Part shown: positions 32,404 to 43,168 of the stretch, one piece after another
How the letters are laid out: each line of letters starts with the position of its first letter
How positions within the stretch are numbered: the stretch's first letter is position 1
Source: Gulosibacter sp. 10
GTDB taxonomy: Bacteria; Actinomycetota; Actinomycetes; Actinomycetales; Microbacteriaceae
DNA: 64,000 nucleotides
Reading direction: 5' to 3'
Assembly: GCF_900163695.1 (NCBI RefSeq)
Contig: NZ_FUIC01000007.1
Location: forward strand, 62,001 to 126,000
Translations under genes and position numbers: made by a program
The notes under the pieces: generated by a model
Database searches by the model: none
Told to the model about the DNA's origin: nothing
Seen by the model: the letters and a program-made list of their open reading frames with translations, nothing else

Positions 32404-34085
32404 CCCTGTCCCTCCCTCACGCCGCGCGGCCGGAGCCGTTCGCAGACGATCATGACCGTCGCGGTCACGACGGCGAGGATGACCGCTCCCGCGAGCGCCA
32501 TCCCGTAGTTGTCGGCCCCCGGGCGTCCCAGCAGCCGGACGATGAGCACGGGCAGCGTCACGTAGTTCGGCGACGCGAGGAAGCTCGTCGCCCCGAATTC
32601 CCCGAGCGAGACCGCGAACGCGAATCCCGCCGCGAGCCCGAGCCCGCGCACCAGGAACGGGCCGTCCACCGTGCGCAGCACCCGCCCCGGCGAGGCGCCG
32701 AGCGTCATGGCCGCCTCGCGCAGCCGCGGGTCGATCGCGCGCAGCACGGGCACGAGCGACCGGACCACCAGCGGCAGCGCCACGACCGCCTGGGCGAGCG
32801 GAACCAGCAGCCCCGAGTGGGCCAGCTGGGGCGACCACGCCTGCAGGGACACGATGAAGCCGAACCCCACGGTGACGGCGGAGACGCCGAGCGGCAGCAT
32901 CACCGCGCCGTCGATGACGCGCTGCGTGCGCAGCACCCCCGGGCTCCGCGACCGGCGCGAGAGCACGAGCGCGAGAGGGATGCCGATGACGAGCGCGATC
33001 ACGGCGGCGTCGAGCGCGATGCGCAACGAGTGCTCGAGCGCCTGCAGCACGGTGGCCCCGCCCGCGAAGCCGGATCCGCTCGTCGCCAGCAGCGCGTAGT
33101 TGCCGAGGCTCCACTCCCCGCCGCGCTGGAACGAGCGGACCACGAGCGCGGCGAGCGGCGAGAGGATGAGGATCCCGATGGTCGCGAAGGTGATCGCCGC
33201 CGGCCACGCGTCGGCGCGGCCGAGCGGCGCGTCCTTCGTCTCGCGCAGGCGCAGCGACGTCTCGGTGCCGAGCCGCACCCGGTTCGACACGATCACGGCG
33301 GCGAGGACGATGAGGAACTGCAGGATCGACAGCACCGCCGCGACCGGCAGGTCCAGGTGCACCCTCGTCTGCAGGTAGATCTCGGTCTCGAGCGTGCCGT
33401 AGCCGGGGCTGCCGAGCGTGAGGACGATGCCGAAGGCGGTCGAGCAGTAGAGGAACACGAGGCTGCCCGCGGAGGCGATCGCCGGCCCCAGTCGCGGCAG
33501 CGTGACGGTGCGGAAGGCACGGAAGGGGGAGGCGCCGAGCGTCCTCGCCGCCTCCGCGGTGCGCGGGTCGAGCGTGGCCCACAGCGTGCCGACCTGGCGT
33601 ACGACGACGGAGAAGTTGAAGAAGATCATCGCGAGCACGACGGCCGTGGTCGTCCCGTCGAGGCCGAGGAAGCCGAGCGGACCCCGCTCGGAGAGCAGCG
33701 CGCGGAACGCCATGCCGACCACCACGGTCGGCAGCACGAACGGCACGGTGGCGAGTCCGCGCAGCACCGCGCGGCCCGGGAAGCGGCAGCGGTACAGGAT
33801 GTAGGCGCCGGGGATGCCGAGCAGCACGGAGCCGAGCGTGCCCGCGAACGCCATCCACAGCGTCTGCGCGAGGATGCGGTAGGTCCGCCCCGCGCCCAGC
33901 ACGTCGCCGAAGGCGCCGAGGTCGACCCGCCCGTCGGCCACGATGCCCCGGAGGAGGATCGCGCCGACCGGCCAGGCGAAGAAGACGGCGAGGAAGGCGA
34001 GCGGCACGGCGATCGCGACGGTCCACGCGATACGCGCGGGGATCCGCCGCAGCCGGCCGCCCGGCTCGAGTCCCGCCCTGGTCAC
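32397..34085 (-). CDS. thiP: Thiamine ABC transporter, permease
   Basis: A 562-residue double permease with about twelve helices, arranged as two homologous binding-protein-dependent transport domains. EAA-type loops that contact the ATPase occur in each half (EAARTLGASPFRAFRTVTLPRL and EAAMTLGASPGRVLRTVDGPFL). GTG 34085 is taken as the start because the substrate-binding gene ends 5 bp earlier; the codon is followed by a basic segment and the first helix. Fused ThiP permeases of this length are usual. Iron(III) transporters have the same architecture, but the riboswitch favours thiamine. Confidence 0.88.
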   Translation of the reverse strand: MTRAGLEPGGRLRRIPARIAWTVAIAVPLAFLAVFFAWPVGAILLRGIVADGRVDLGAFGDVLGAGRTYRILAQTLWMAFAGTLGSVLLGIPGAYILYRCRFPGRAVLRGLATVPFVLPTVVVGMAFRALLSERGPLGFLGLDGTTTAVVLAMIFFNFSVVVRQVGTLWATLDPRTAEAARTLGASPFRAFRTVTLPRLGPAIASAGSLVFLYCSTAFGIVLTLGSPGYGTLETEIYLQTRVHLDLPVAAVLSILQFLIVLAAVIVSNRVRLGTETSLRLRETKDAPLGRADAWPAAITFATIGILILSPLAALVVRSFQRGGEWSLGNYALLATSGSGFAGGATVLQALEHSLRIALDAAVIALVIGIPLALVLSRRSRSPGVLRTQRVIDGAVMLPLGVSAVTVGFGFIVSLQAWSPQLAHSGLLVPLAQAVVALPLVVRSLVPVLRAIDPRLREAAMTLGASPGRVLRTVDGPFLVRGLGLAAGFAFAVSLGEFGATSFLASPNYVTLPVLIVRLLGRPGADNYGMALAGAVILAVVTATVMIVCERLRPRGVREGQGW

Positions 34086-34090
34086 CGGTG

Positions 34091-35131
34091 TCAGCCGCCG
34101 ACGTTCTCGTAGAGCGAGGTCCAGTCCTTGAGCCACGCCTCGCGGTGCTCGGCGACCTCGGCGAGGTCGGGCTCGATCGGGCTCTCGACGAGGCTCGCGT
34201 GCTCCGACCACGTCTCGGGCAGCGCGATCGAGTCGTCCACGGGGTACATGTACATGTTCTCCGGCAGGCCGGTCTGGAAGTCCTCCGCGAGGAGGAAGTC
34301 GATGAAGGCCTGCGCGCCCTCGGGGTTCGCGGCGCCCTCGACCACGCCCGCGTACTCGACCTGCGGGGTGCAGGACGCCTCGAGCACGCCGGTCGCCCCG
34401 CCCGCCTCGGCCGGCGAGGAGGAGTAGCTCAGCACGAGCGGGTAGTCGCCCTCGCCCTCGGCTCCGGAGAAGTCGACGAAGTAGGCGTCCGACCATCCGG
34501 AGGCGACCTTGGCGCCGTTCTCGAGCATGCGCTGCCAGAAGTCCTCCCAGTCGCCGCCCTGCTCGGCGATGGTGGCGACGAGGAACGCGAGCCCGGGCGA
34601 GGACATCGCCGGGTTCGTGGTCACGAACAGCGGGGCGTACTCGGGACTCGCGAGGTCCTCGAGCGTGGTCGGCTCGGGGACGCCGTTCTCCTCGAACCAT
34701 GCATGGTCGATGTTCACGCACACCTGGCCCTGATCCACGGGCGTGAGCAGGTCGTCGACCATGAGCGGCTGCGCCGATTCCGGGAGCTGCTCCGAGACGT
34801 AGGGCGCGAGCACGCCCGCGTCCACGAGCGTCTGCGTGGAGTAGTTCTCGATGCCGTAGACGCCGTCCACCGTCGGGGCGTCGGCGGCGAGCACGAGCTG
34901 GTTCACCACGACACCGGCGTCGCCGGGGGCCGTGGTCTGCAGCGTGTAGCCGCTCTGCTCCTCGAACGCCGCGATCTGCTCGTCCGTGATCACGAACGAG
35001 TCGTGCGTGAGGATCGTGACGGTGCCGCCCTCGCCGGTCGACGCCCCGCCCGAGAGCTGGTCGACGGCCGAGCAGCCGGTCATGACGAGCGCCGCCGCGG
35101 TGATCGTGGCGGCCATGGTGATTCGACGCAT
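34091..35131 (-). CDS. thiB: Thiamine-binding lipoprotein of ABC transporter
   Basis: A 346-residue extracytoplasmic substrate-binding protein. The signal peptide ends in a lipobox, VMTGC, with Cys20 as lipid anchor. The mature part (GTVTILTHDSFVITDEQIAAFEEQSGY) is the ThiB/TbpA pattern. ATG 35131 has GGAGG 9 nt upstream; an in-frame ATG further up (35182) would overlap the riboswitch end and break the signal peptide. It is the first gene of thiBPQ and is controlled by the TPP element at 35194-35280. Confidence 0.93.
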   Translation of the reverse strand: MRRITMAATITAAALVMTGCSAVDQLSGGASTGEGGTVTILTHDSFVITDEQIAAFEEQSGYTLQTTAPGDAGVVVNQLVLAADAPTVDGVYGIENYSTQTLVDAGVLAPYVSEQLPESAQPLMVDDLLTPVDQGQVCVNIDHAWFEENGVPEPTTLEDLASPEYAPLFVTTNPAMSSPGLAFLVATIAEQGGDWEDFWQRMLENGAKVASGWSDAYFVDFSGAEGEGDYPLVLSYSSSPAEAGGATGVLEASCTPQVEYAGVVEGAANPEGAQAFIDFLLAEDFQTGLPENMYMYPVDDSIALPETWSEHASLVESPIEPDLAEVAEHREAWLKDWTSLYENVGG

Positions 35132-35193
35132 CGCTGTTCCTCCATCCGTACGGATGGGCCCGTGCCGCGCCGTTCGCGTCACGAGGAGAGATC

Positions 35194-35280
35194 CCGACTT
35201 CCTTCGCCGGTGCTAACCGGGCAGGTTCGAGGGTCTGCGCATTCGCACTCTCAGCGCCCGGAGGCGCTCCCCTGTCGTCG
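35194..35280 (-). promoter_or_regulatory. TPP (THI-box) riboswitch
   Basis: Read on the minus strand, the segment has the conserved pieces of the thiamine pyrophosphate aptamer in the right order: GGGGAGC, then CTGAGA (35249-35254), ACCC, GAACCTG (35222-35228), and ACCGG before the closing GGAAGTC. It ends about 63 nt upstream of the thiB start. TPP binding would lower expression of the transporter, probably by hiding the ribosome site. Confidence 0.95.
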
Positions 35281-35331
35281 GACCCCACTCTACCCACTCG
35301 GGGCCCGCGCCGCGAAACCCCGGAAAACGCG

Positions 35332-35369
35332 GCGCTCCCCGGACCGTGCGCGCACGGTCCGGGGAGCGC
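35332..35369 (-). terminator. Terminator of gdhA
   Basis: A perfect 38-bp palindrome (arms 35332-35350 and 35351-35369) lies 12 bp behind the gdhA stop, followed on the minus strand by CGTTTTCC. It would also insulate the thiamine operon from gdhA read-through. Confidence 0.8.
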
Positions 35370-35381
35370 TCGGGCGGAGGC

Positions 35382-36785
<1,404 letters not shown>

Positions 36786-36820
36786 CTAGTCCGCATCATG
36801 GGAACTCGTCACCACAAATC

Positions 36821-37573
36821 TCAATCGCGGCGTCGGATCACGACATTTCCCGCCTCGAAGCCGAGGCGCCACCAGCCCGGGGCCTCGGAGAGCCGCGCCG
36901 GCGCGGGCGAGTTGAGGAAGCCGAGCGCGTGCGCCGCGAAGGCCGCCCCGGCGGGCGGGAGCGGCTGGTCGGGGACCGTCTCGGATCCTCGCGGCTCGCC
37001 CGTGTCGTCGCGGCGCCGCGCCTTGCGGATGCGCGCGCGCTCGGGCAGCGGCCGCGTCCATGCGGCGGTGCGGACCTGCTCGGCGAGCAGCTGCCCGAGG
37101 CCGCCGCTCGTGCGCTCCCCGACCTCGGCGATCCCGTCCTCGGCCACGGCCGCGAGCGCGCTCGAGGAGAGCAGCCCGGTGGAGCGCCAGCCGGCGAGCG
37201 GCGGCCGCACCCCCGCCCAGGACTCGTGCGGCCGCTCCGAGGGCAGCAGCAGGCTCAGCGCCTCGGCGTCGTCCGCGGGGGTGCGCGCGAGCCGGTCGAG
37301 CATGCCGCGCAGCGGCACGACCATGTCGATCGCGTCGCCGTCGAAGTCGTCGGCCTCGGTGGATTCGACCCGGGCGGCGATGCCGCGCACGCCCATCACG
37401 AGGGGCGAGTCGGTGAGGATGCCCGCGGGTCGCAGCACCGGCACCCACAGGGCGACGCCGGCGGGCACCGACTGCAGCCGGAGCCCGCCGTCCTCGATGC
37501 GCCCGGCCCGGCCGAGATAGGTCGCGAGGTCCTCGCGCACCTGCCGGTCCTCGAGGTAGAGGATGGCGGGCAT
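36821..37573 (-). CDS. Conserved actinobacterial hypothetical protein
   Basis: A 250-residue protein starting MPAILYLEDRQVREDLATYLGRA. No domain that I can name is visible; it has no signal peptide or membrane helix and mixes beta-rich N-terminal (LQSVPAGVALWVPVLRPAG) with basic and Arg-rich central sequence (PERARIRKARRRDD). Its start abuts the thioesterase stop (ATG 37571-37573, stop 37574-37576), so they form one operon with ettA. The position corresponds to the hypothetical gene next to the thioesterase and ettA in mycobacteria. It may have a role in cell-envelope or translation-linked functions of that operon, but nothing in the sequence shows this. Confidence 0.8.
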   Translation of the reverse strand: MPAILYLEDRQVREDLATYLGRAGRIEDGGLRLQSVPAGVALWVPVLRPAGILTDSPLVMGVRGIAARVESTEADDFDGDAIDMVVPLRGMLDRLARTPADDAEALSLLLPSERPHESWAGVRPPLAGWRSTGLLSSSALAAVAEDGIAEVGERTSGGLGQLLAEQVRTAAWTRPLPERARIRKARRRDDTGEPRGSETVPDQPLPPAGAAFAAHALGFLNSPAPARLSEAPGWWRLGFEAGNVVIRRRD

Positions 37574-38115
37574 CTACCCGGCCCCGGTGCTGCGGCGGCG
37601 CGGCCGGTCGACGCGCATGGGCGAGGGCTCGCCGGCGAAGGGCAGCCAGGCCTCGCGCTCGACGGCGTTCACCCTGCGGGGGCGGCCGGTCGCCGTGTCG
37701 ATGAACACGAGGGTGCTGCGGGCGAGGGCGTGGAGCTGCCGCTCGGGAGCGCCGACGGGGCTCCACACCTCGTAGGAGACCTCGACCGAGGCCGCGGAGA
37801 GGTCGCTGAGCCAGATCTGCACGTCCAACGGCTCGTGGCCGTACGGGATGGGAGCCCGGTACTCCACCTCCTGCCGCTGGATGAGGGTGTGGGTGGCCGA
37901 CTCCGCCTGGGCGTCGACCACCGCGAGCGGCCGCTCAGGGCTCGGGTCGTCGGGGTGCACGCGCCAGAACGCGATCGTGCGGGACTCCTCGAGCAGCGTC
38001 AGCAGCGTCGCGTTGTTCACGTGGTTGTAGGCGTCCAGATCGCGCCAGCGCACCTGGACGCCCACGTGGTACCGCCGCTCCCCGTCGCGGCTCCCCGATA
38101 CCCGGCCCGGCTGCA

Positions 38116-38116
<1 letters not shown>
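37574..38116 (-). CDS. Acyl-CoA thioesterase (hotdog fold)
   Basis: A 180-residue single hotdog-domain thioesterase of the 4-hydroxybenzoyl-CoA type. VRWRDLDAYNHVNNATLLTLLEESR contains the conserved catalytic Asp and the Asn-His-Val-Asn turn before the central helix. It hydrolyses acyl-CoA; the chain preference is unknown. The start shares one base with the ettA stop. The ettA-thioesterase pair is conserved in actinobacteria (Rv2477c/Rv2475c region). The final 15 residues are basic and probably disordered. Confidence 0.88.
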
Positions 38117-39798
<1,682 letters not shown>

Positions 39799-39907
39799 AG
39801 TTTCCAGTCTTCGAGAGCCCAGTCCGGGCGAGCGGATGAAAGCGGTTCGGCCCGCGAAGGGCCCGCCCGAACCTTATCAGCCGTGGCCTGCCGGACGGCC
39901 CGAACGG

Positions 39908-39948
39908 CGGAAGCCGTCCGCTCCTGGCGAAGGGGCGGACGGCTTCCG
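39908..39948. terminator. Hairpin terminator behind putP
   Basis: 14-bp arms CGGAAGCCGTCCGC (39908-39921) and its complement (39935-39948) enclose a 13-nt loop, 18 bp after the putP stop on the minus strand. The same region is the ettA promoter side. Confidence 0.75.
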
Positions 39949-39965
39949 GATCGTGCGCGGGGCGG

Positions 39966-41471
39966 CTAGCCCTTCTTCACGACGAGCATCGAGCCGGTCT
40001 CGCTGAACTCGTCCTCGATCTCCTGGTTGTGCTTGTAGGTGAGGAGGCTGACCACGACCGCCGCGAGGAGCGCGAGCGCGAACGCGGGCAGGAGCTCGTA
40101 GAGGCCGATGCCGAGCGCGCCGTCGACCGCCTTCCAGATGAACACCACGGCGGTGCCCACCACCATGCCCGCGAGGGCGCCCCAGTTGGTGAGCTTGCGC
40201 CAGTAGAGGCTGAGCAGCACGATCGGGCCGAATGCGGCGCCGAAGCCCGCCCACGCGAAGCTCACGAGGCCGAGCACGGTGTCGTTCGGGTTGATGGCCA
40301 GCAGCGCCGCGATGATGGCGATGAGCAGCACGCCGACACGGCCGAGGACGACGAGCGTCTTCTTGGAGGGCTGCTCCTTGCGGATCGCGCGGTAGATGTC
40401 CTCCACGAGCGCCGAGGAGCAGACGATGAGCTGGCTCGAGAGCGTGCTCATGATGGCCGCGAGCACCGCGGCGAGCACGAGGCCGGCGACGAGCGGGTGC
40501 AGCAGCACTTGCGCCAGCAGCAGCACGACGGTCTCCGGATCCTGCGGGGCGCCGCCGAACTTGTCGAAGTACGCGATCGCGATGAGGCCCGCCCCGACCG
40601 CTCCGAGGAGCGATACGAACTGCCACGAGGTGCCGATGCGGCGAGCGGTGGCCGCCTCCTGCGGCGAGCGGAGCGCCATGAAGCGCACGATGATGTGCGG
40701 CTGGCCGAAGTAGCCGAGCCCCCACGCGAGGCCCGAGACGATGGCGAGCACGACCGCCGTGGTCGCGAGCTCTCCCCCGCCGAAGAACGAGAGCGCCTCG
40801 GGCTTGACATCGCCGATGATCGTCGCGGTCTCGCCGATCCCGCCGATGGTGAAGATGGCGATGACGGGGACCACGACGAGGGCGGTGACCATCATCAGCC
40901 CCTGGACCACGTCGGTGAGCGAGGCGCCGAGGAAGCCGCCGAAGAGGGTGTAGGCGAGCGTCACGAGCGTCACGATGATCATGCCCACGAGGTACTCGCC
41001 GCCGAAGGCGCTCTCGAAGAACTTGCCGCCCGCCACCATGCCGGACGAGGCGTAGAGCGTGAAGAAGACGAGGATGATCACGCTCGAGAGCGTGCGGAGG
41101 ATGCGGCTGCGGTCGCGCGTGCGGTTCTCGAAGAAGCTGGGGATCGTGATCGAGTTCTTCGACACCTGCGTGTACGCGCGCAGTCGCGGCGCGACGAGGC
41201 GCCAGTTGAGGTACGAGCCGATGAGCAGGCCGATGGCGATCCAGGATTCGACGAGGCCGCTGACGAGGATCGCGCCAGGGAGGCCCATGATGAGCCAGCC
41301 GGACATGTCCGAGGCGCCGGCGCTGAGCGCCGCGACCCAGGGCGGCAGCCCTCGCCCGCCGATCATGTAGTCCTCGTGGTCGCTCGTCTTCCGGAACGCC
41401 AGATAACCGATCAGCAGCATCGCCGCCATGTAGATTCCGAGGGCTATGTAGAGGTAGACCTGGTCGGACAT
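39966..41471 (-). CDS. putP: Sodium/proline symporter
   Basis: A 501-residue SSS-family transporter with about 13 helices. GGRGLPPWVAALSAGASDMSGWLIMGLPG is the conserved Na+-binding start of PutP, and GLGYFGQPHIIVRFMALRS matches the proline-specific branch. ATG 41471 (MSDQVYLYI) is preceded by AAAGGTGA and starts right at the first helix; a longer frame up to 41606 crosses the promoter. It supplies proline to the PutA enzyme encoded 1.7 kb upstream, although three genes separate them. Confidence 0.93.
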   Translation of the reverse strand: MSDQVYLYIALGIYMAAMLLIGYLAFRKTSDHEDYMIGGRGLPPWVAALSAGASDMSGWLIMGLPGAILVSGLVESWIAIGLLIGSYLNWRLVAPRLRAYTQVSKNSITIPSFFENRTRDRSRILRTLSSVIILVFFTLYASSGMVAGGKFFESAFGGEYLVGMIIVTLVTLAYTLFGGFLGASLTDVVQGLMMVTALVVVPVIAIFTIGGIGETATIIGDVKPEALSFFGGGELATTAVVLAIVSGLAWGLGYFGQPHIIVRFMALRSPQEAATARRIGTSWQFVSLLGAVGAGLIAIAYFDKFGGAPQDPETVVLLLAQVLLHPLVAGLVLAAVLAAIMSTLSSQLIVCSSALVEDIYRAIRKEQPSKKTLVVLGRVGVLLIAIIAALLAINPNDTVLGLVSFAWAGFGAAFGPIVLLSLYWRKLTNWGALAGMVVGTAVVFIWKAVDGALGIGLYELLPAFALALLAAVVVSLLTYKHNQEIEDEFSETGSMLVVKKG

Positions 41472-41538
41472 CTCGATGTCACCTTTCTGAGTGTTCGTCC
41501 CGCCGTCGGCGGGCGGCCTCATTAGGACCAAACGACTC

Positions 41539-41567
41539 AGCTTAGAGTAAGCCGGGATTTCGTCCAA
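41539..41567 (-). promoter_or_regulatory. Putative putP promoter
   Basis: On the minus strand TTGGAC (41567-41562) and TAAGCT (41544-41539) are 17 bp apart, about 70 bp upstream of the putP start. A fair sigma-70-type match. Confidence 0.45.
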
Positions 41568-41637
41568 AGCGAACAGGCGGCCGGCCGGCGTCGGGGCGGG
41601 GAGCATCGGCGGCGGTGCCGCCCGCTCGCCCGCGGGA

Positions 41638-42096
41638 CTACCAGTCGATCTCCTGCGTCTTGCCGACCAGGCAGTTGCCGGTGCTCATGGGGGCGACGAC
41701 ATCGGAGGCGTAGCCGTGGGTGCCGGTCTGGCCGATGAGGCACTGCTCGTCCGGCATCTTGACCGAGACGATCACGAAGTCGGCGTCCAGATCGACCGTG
41801 GTGCGGTCGAAGGTCACCTCCATCCGGCCCTTGTCGAACCCGGCGTCCACGAGGGCGTTCACCATCTCGTGCGACTTCGCCTCGGGATTCGCCTCGAGGA
41901 GCTGCTCGAGCGTCGCGTCGAAGTAGGCCTTGTTCTCCTCGGCTCCGCCGCCCTCCACGAAGGTGGGCGCCGGGGCGTCCGTCGCCGCCGCGGTATCGGT
42001 GGGACCGGGTTCGGGGGCGTCGGAGGCGCAGCCGGCGAGGGCCAGTCCGCCGACGAGCAGCGAGGCGACGGCGGCGAGGGTACGGGACGATGGCAC
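41638..42096 (-). CDS. Putative lipoprotein (DUF6993-like)
   Basis: A 152-residue secreted lipoprotein. The start GTG 42096 is preferred over ATG 42141 because GGAAGGA lies upstream and the signal peptide (AAVASLLVGGLALAGC, Cys23) is then of normal length. A Thr/Ala/Pro-rich linker follows, then a compact domain of about 95 residues (YFDATLEQLLEANPEAKSHEMVNALVDAGFDKGRMEVTFDRT) with two cysteines (EQCLIG, GNCLVG) that could form a disulfide. It resembles a small family of actinobacterial lipoproteins that I know only as DUF6993. Function unknown. Confidence 0.75.
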   Translation of the reverse strand: MPSSRTLAAVASLLVGGLALAGCASDAPEPGPTDTAAATDAPAPTFVEGGGAEENKAYFDATLEQLLEANPEAKSHEMVNALVDAGFDKGRMEVTFDRTTVDLDADFVIVSVKMPDEQCLIGQTGTHGYASDVVAPMSTGNCLVGKTQEIDW

Positions 42097-42233
42097 AGGG
42101 GTCCTTCCGAGGGGCCGAGCGAACCACTCGACTCTAGACAATTCCGCTGACGCGATGGTGGACCCGCGGGCGACGGCCCGGCCAGCCCTGACCGACTCTG
42201 CGTTTCCGGCCGGGCCGTCGCCGCCGGGCGCCG

Positions 42234-42851
42234 TCAGAACGGCGCCTCGGCATACTCGTCATGACTCGATACCAGACCTCCCTCCGACTGCTGCGCCTCG
42301 GATCCGTCGGCCTCGGCGCCGGCGGACCGCCCCTCGACGTTCCCGGTGCCCTCCGGTTCCGGGCCGCCCGAGGGCACGAGCGGCTCGGCTCCGGCCAGCA
42401 CGCCCGCCAGCGCGTCCGGGCTCGCGGTCGCGCCGGCCGCGAGCCCGCCCGCGCCCGGCGAAGCCCACCGCCCGGCCTCGCGATCGGCCTGCCCCGGCCG
42501 CTTCGTCGCGGTCGCCGTCTGGAAGGAGAGATCGTGCCCCGCCGAATTGGCGATGATCTCGACCTGCGTGCCCTGCGAGTTGTCGTCGCGCGTATAGCTG
42601 CTGATGCGCAGCTTGCCCGCGACGATCACGCGCTGCCCCTTCTCCAGCGACGCCTTCGTGTTGGTCGCGAGGCGGCCCCAGCAGGTCACCGAGTACCAGT
42701 TGGTGTGGTGGTCCTCCCACTCGTTCGAGCCGGCCACGCGGCGGCGCTCGCTGCTCGCGATGCGGAACGTCGTGCGGTTGAGCCCGTCGCCCACGACCCG
42801 GTGCTCCGGATCGGTGCCGAGCGTGCCGGTCACCGTGATGAAATCGGTCAT
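42234..42851 (-). CDS. ssb: Single-stranded DNA-binding protein (actinobacterial SSB paralogue)
   Basis: A 205-residue protein with an N-terminal OB fold (ITVTGTLGTDPEHRVV, WYSVTCWGRLATNTKASLEKGQRVIVAGKLRISSY) and a long Ala/Gly/Pro-rich tail. The OB part is the diverged type seen in Rv2478c next to ettA in mycobacteria, so this is probably the second SSB (recombination or stress) and not the replicative one. The tail ends DEYAEAPF, which keeps the terminal Pro-Phe that docks partner proteins but is less acidic than DDDIPF. ATG 42851 has GAAGGGAAAG upstream. Confidence 0.9.
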   Translation of the reverse strand: MTDFITVTGTLGTDPEHRVVGDGLNRTTFRIASSERRRVAGSNEWEDHHTNWYSVTCWGRLATNTKASLEKGQRVIVAGKLRISSYTRDDNSQGTQVEIIANSAGHDLSFQTATATKRPGQADREAGRWASPGAGGLAAGATASPDALAGVLAGAEPLVPSGGPEPEGTGNVEGRSAGAEADGSEAQQSEGGLVSSHDEYAEAPF

Positions 42852-43094
42852 CTCTGTTCTTTCCCTTCTTCCGCACCGCGCGCCGATCGCGCCGTGCCGG
42901 TCGTCCACGAGGCGGCCCGGCGAGCCGTACCGTGCGGGTCTACTGCTCGCCGGGCTCGGGAACAGTGTGCCGGGGTACCTCGGCGCCTGCCGGGGCGGTC
43001 GGCGCCGCTGTGGGCTCGCCGATTTCCACAGCCGCTCCGGAAGGCGCGAGGCGCATCCGGGCGTGTGGATCCGTCGACACGGCCGGGGAGACGA
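42852..43094. other. Intergenic region between ssb and putA
   Basis: About 240 bp without a supportable gene. It must hold the ssb promoter (leftward); I see no convincing -35/-10 pair. On the far side it runs into the putA hairpin. Sequence is as GC-rich as the genes, unlike the AT-rich accessory promoters. Confidence 0.5.
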
Positions 43095-43147
43095 CCGCGG
43101 GGCCGCCGTCCCGTCATCGTGTCGATGACGGGACGGCGGCCCCGCGG
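43095..43147 (-). terminator. Very long perfect hairpin behind putA
   Basis: 25-bp perfect arms (43095-43119 and 43123-43147) with a 3-nt TGT loop, 22 bp behind the putA stop. No T-run follows, so besides termination it may protect the 3' end of the long putA mRNA. Confidence 0.75.
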
Positions 43148-43168
43148 GGATGCCGGGCCCGCGGCCGG

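Noticed and set aside
31738-35131. Iron(III) or sulfate ABC transporter instead of thiamine
   Set aside because: The architecture alone is compatible, but the TPP riboswitch immediately upstream and the ThiB-like binding protein favour thiamine.
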